DNA of 25,466 nucleotides from Sulfuritalea sp. (GTDB lineage Bacteria; Pseudomonadota; Gammaproteobacteria; Burkholderiales; Rhodocyclaceae). The notes beneath the pieces were generated by a model, which was not told where the DNA came from, searched no databases, and was given only the letters and a program-made list of their open reading frames with translations. Both the position numbers and the translations under genes were made by a program. Shown here piece by piece: positions 23,234-25,466 of the stretch; positions within the stretch are counted from its first letter, which is position 1, and every line of letters begins with the position of its first letter. Where the stretch lies: NCBI GenBank assembly GCA_021738105.1, contig JAIPCS010000017.1, positions 1 through 25,466 on the forward strand. The letters are read 5' to 3'.

Positions 23234-24222
23234 GCGCGCTCCGATACTCGTTCGCCAAGCAGTCCGGACGGACGCAGGACCAGGACCAGAATCAACATAA
23301 GAAAGGCAAATACGTCCTGATAGTTCGATCCAAATACGACAAAGTAGCCACCGTTCGCGCAGGACTCAGCCAGCATACTGCTGCTACCCAAGCCAGGCCA
23401 GCGGCAGAGGTTGGTCAAATCACCGATATAGCCTGTTGCCAAGGCCTCGACCAGACCGAGCAAAATTCCACCCACCATGGCGCCGGCAATATTGCCAATA
23501 CCGCCGAGTACCGCCGCGGAAAAAGCCTTTAGACCGAGAGTGAATCCCATGGTGTAGTGAACGATGCCGTAGTAGGTGCCAAACATCACCCCGGCCACCG
23601 CACCGAGTCCGGCGCCAATGACAAAAGTTGCTGCAATCACCCGATTGGCATTGACGCCCATCAACTCCGCAACGCGCACGTTTTCCGCGGTAGCGCGGAT
23701 GGCAATACCAAAACGGGTGCGATACACGAACCAAGTCAAGGCAGCCATCATCGAAAAAGACAGCAGGATGATGCCTATCTGTACGCCGGTAATTACCGCA
23801 CCACCAATCGAAATTATCGGGTTCTCAATAATCTGAGGGAATGACATGGGGTTGCGACCCCAAACGAGCAGCGCCAAGTGCTGCAAAATAATCGACATGC
23901 CGATGGCGGTGATCAGAGGTGCCAGTCGCGGTGCATGGCGCAAAGGACGATAGGCAACCCGCTCAAGCGAATAGCCGATCAACATGCAGGTTGGGATAGC
24001 GGCGAGAACACCGGCAAGCAGAATCACTGGCGCAGGAAGAGTGCCTCCCGCGAGCGACGTAATAACTGTGAATGCCACCATGGCACCGATCATGACCACT
24101 TCGCCATGAGCAAAGTTGATCAGCTGAATAATGCCGTAGACCATCGTATAGCCCAACGCAACGACGGCGTACACACTACCTGTCGTCAGGCCGTTGATGA
24201 TCTGCTGTAGAAAAATATCCAT
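23230..24222 (-). CDS. livH: Branched-chain amino acid ABC transporter permease LivH
   Basis: Inner-membrane permease of 330 residues starting MDIFLQQIINGLTTGSVYAVVALGYTMVYGIIQLINFAHGEVVMIGAM, a strong LivH hallmark. The ATPase-contact loop is YRTRFGIAIRATAENVRVAELMGVN at about 167-191, and the C-terminus is FRPSG-like (LVLRPSGLLGERVSERA). Between YIGDLT and FGSNYQDVFAF it has about 25 extra residues (271-296) with two Cys that are absent from the E. coli protein. The ATG at 24222 was preferred over a TTG at 24237, which lies inside the T-tract of the livK terminator. It is separated from livK by that terminator. Confidence 0.95.
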   Translation of the reverse strand: MDIFLQQIINGLTTGSVYAVVALGYTMVYGIIQLINFAHGEVVMIGAMVAFTVITSLAGGTLPAPVILLAGVLAAIPTCMLIGYSLERVAYRPLRHAPRLAPLITAIGMSIILQHLALLVWGRNPMSFPQIIENPIISIGGAVITGVQIGIILLSFSMMAALTWFVYRTRFGIAIRATAENVRVAELMGVNANRVIAATFVIGAGLGAVAGVMFGTYYGIVHYTMGFTLGLKAFSAAVLGGIGNIAGAMVGGILLGLVEALATGYIGDLTNLCRWPGLGSSSMLAESCANGGYFVVFGSNYQDVFAFLMLILVLVLRPSGLLGERVSERA

Positions 24223-24235
24223 TGATAGTCGTAGC

Positions 24236-24280
24236 AAAAAAACGGGGAAGGCGCTTTAGCGACTTCCCCGGAATTTTTTT
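24236..24280. terminator. Bidirectional intrinsic terminator between livK and livH
   Basis: CGGGGAAG (24243-24250) and CTTCCCCG (24263-24270) form a perfect 8-bp stem with a 12-base loop. A-run 24236-24242 gives a T tract on the minus strand, and T-run 24274-24280 gives one on the plus strand. In the liv direction it would cut transcription after livK, with partial read-through feeding livHMGF. Confidence 0.85.
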
Positions 24281-24288
24281 GCTATCGC

Positions 24289-25466
24289 TTACTTCTTCGG
24301 TTCAGCAGCAGGAGCCGGAGCAGCCGGAGCGCTCATCTTTGCATACTCGTCAAGCGACATCGACTTACCGCCTTTTATGATCGCGGTCGGCGCAACCTTC
24401 CCGTCCTTCAGTGTGAAGATGGTGATTTCCGCATCCTTGCGGTCACCCTTCGCATCGAACTGGATGTTGCCGCTGGCGCCGTCGAAATTGCTGGCGGCCA
24501 GAGCCGACAGATACTTCGCCGGATCAGCGGAACCCGCTTTCTCCATTGCGGCAATCAGCAACTTGGCAGCATCATAGGTAAACGGCGAGTACAGAATCGG
24601 CTCGATATTGAACGCCGCCTTGTAGGCTGCAAGGAACTTGGCACCCGCAGCCTGAACCGGAATACCGGCTTGCGAACAGACCAAGCCTTCTGCTGCTGCA
24701 CCAGCCAACTCACCCATCTTGTCGGTACAAGCACCATCACCGAAGCCGAACTGTGCCTTCATATTCAGTTCGCGAGCCTGCTTTATCAGCGGGCCGCCAG
24801 TCGCATCCATGCCGCCGTAGAACACCGCATCAGGTTTCTTGCCCTTGACCTTGGTCAGCACCGCCTTCCAGTCGACTGTCTTGTCGGTCCCTTTTTCGCG
24901 CGGCAATACATTGATGCCTGCGGCCTTCAAGGTCTTCTCAACTTCGTTGGCTAGGCCTTCACCGTAAGCAGTGGCATCGTCAATGACTGCGACTGTTTTT
25001 GGCTTGTTCTGCAGAAGATAGTTGGCTATGGCGGGACCTTGCTGGTCATCGCGAGCCACCACACGGAATGCGACCTTGAAACCCTGTTCAGTGAAAGTCG
25101 GATTGGTGGCGGAGCCTGAAACTACCGGAATGCCAGCCTGATTGTAGATGGCCGAAGCAGGAATCGTGGTACCGGAGTTCAAATGGCCAACAATGCCTGC
25201 AACTTTGGCATCAACCAGTTTTTGCGCAACGGTGTTGCCAACTTTGGGATCGCCTTGATCGTCTTCAGCAACGAGCTCGAATTTAACTTTCTGGCCACCA
25301 ATCATTGAACCAGCGGCATTGGCTTCGTCGATGGCCAAGCGTGCACCATTTTCGTTGTCCTTGCCGAGGTGAGCGATACCGCCGGTCAGCGGACCTACGT
25401 GGCCAATCTTGACTACCGTGACTGCGGGCGCAGCGGGTGCTGCGGCTTTAGGTGCGGCAGCTGGAG
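24289..25466 (-). CDS. livK: Branched-chain amino acid ABC transporter substrate-binding protein (N-terminus off window)
   Basis: Periplasmic type I solute-binding protein; about 392 codons are visible and the signal peptide lies beyond the right edge. The mature fold begins VVKIGHVGPLTGGIAHLGKDNENGARLAIDEANAAG. It contains GIVGHLNSGTTIPASAIYNQAGIPVVSGSATNPT, which lines the ligand cleft, and later FGFGDGACTDKMGELAGAAAEGLVCSQAG. Ala/Pro-rich low-complexity stretches flank it on both sides, before VTVVKIG and at the C-terminus (SAPAAPAPAAEPKK), suggesting a lipoprotein-type linker and a flexible tail. The ligand is probably Leu/Ile/Val or related amino acids, which cannot be decided from sequence alone. 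The frame continues without a stop to 25466; the internal TTG at about 25338 is not the real start. Confidence 0.94.
   Translation of the reverse strand, partial: PAAAPKAAAPAAPAVTVVKIGHVGPLTGGIAHLGKDNENGARLAIDEANAAGSMIGGQKVKFELVAEDDQGDPKVGNTVAQKLVDAKVAGIVGHLNSGTTIPASAIYNQAGIPVVSGSATNPTFTEQGFKVAFRVVARDDQQGPAIANYLLQNKPKTVAVIDDATAYGEGLANEVEKTLKAAGINVLPREKGTDKTVDWKAVLTKVKGKKPDAVFYGGMDATGGPLIKQARELNMKAQFGFGDGACTDKMGELAGAAAEGLVCSQAGIPVQAAGAKFLAAYKAAFNIEPILYSPFTYDAAKLLIAAMEKAGSADPAKYLSALAASNFDGASGNIQFDAKGDRKDAEITIFTLKDGKVAPTAIIKGGKSMSLDEYAKMSAPAAPAPAAEPKK

Noticed and set aside
18695..24237. Direct evidence for a CRISPR array, insertion sequence or prophage genes in the right part of the window
   Set aside because: No regularly spaced repeats, transposase motifs or structural phage genes were seen; the region is ordinary core genes.

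Overview
The window is a bacterial chromosome segment, most likely from a betaproteobacterium. Supporting this are the gene clusters yqgE-ruvX-pyrR-pyrB-pyrC' and yggS-proC-yggT-yggU, a pilT-pilU pair divergent from yggS, and a livKHMGF cassette whose proteins read like betaproteobacterial families. Genus was not determined. The layout is dense, with many start/stop overlaps of 4 to 20 bp.

Positions 1 to about 5220 are a small integrated mobile element. On the minus strand lies an apparent operon reading toward the left edge: a 375-residue unknown protein, an HUH-type rolling-circle Rep, a 77-residue unknown, an AlpA-like excisionase, and a tyrosine integrase whose last residues run off the window. 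On the plus strand are a remnant of an Mrr-type restriction gene (N-terminal domain only) and a 327-residue protein with a PD-(D/E)xK nuclease motif, a likely defence cargo. The right boundary is the 3' half of a CAT-anticodon tRNA (5176-5220) that has no 5' half, followed by an intact intrinsic terminator. This is the signature of an attachment site left by insertion into a tRNA gene. The intact tRNA should lie just left of the window.

Positions 5590-9480 carry yqgE, ruvX, pyrR, pyrB and a degenerate dihydroorotase (pyrC'/pyrX), closely packed on the plus strand. They encode pyrimidine regulation and aspartate carbamoyltransferase with its non-catalytic partner.

Positions 9527-12176 hold a minus-strand pair (PNPOx-like flavoprotein and glutathione S-transferase) divergent from a LysR regulator that probably controls it. 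Positions 12207-14692 hold yggU, yggT, proC and yggS on the minus strand. pilT and pilU (14739-17036) encode the retraction ATPases of type IV pili. pilU ends tail-to-tail with rlmL, a 23S rRNA methyltransferase. A HemJ/CopD-like membrane protein and an atypical SDR protein follow on the minus strand, and a ferredoxin-type flavoprotein reductase is divergent from the SDR gene.

Positions 20717-25466 are a branched-chain amino acid type ABC importer, order livK-livH-livM-livG-livF on the minus strand. A strong bidirectional terminator separates livK from livH. livK runs off the right edge.
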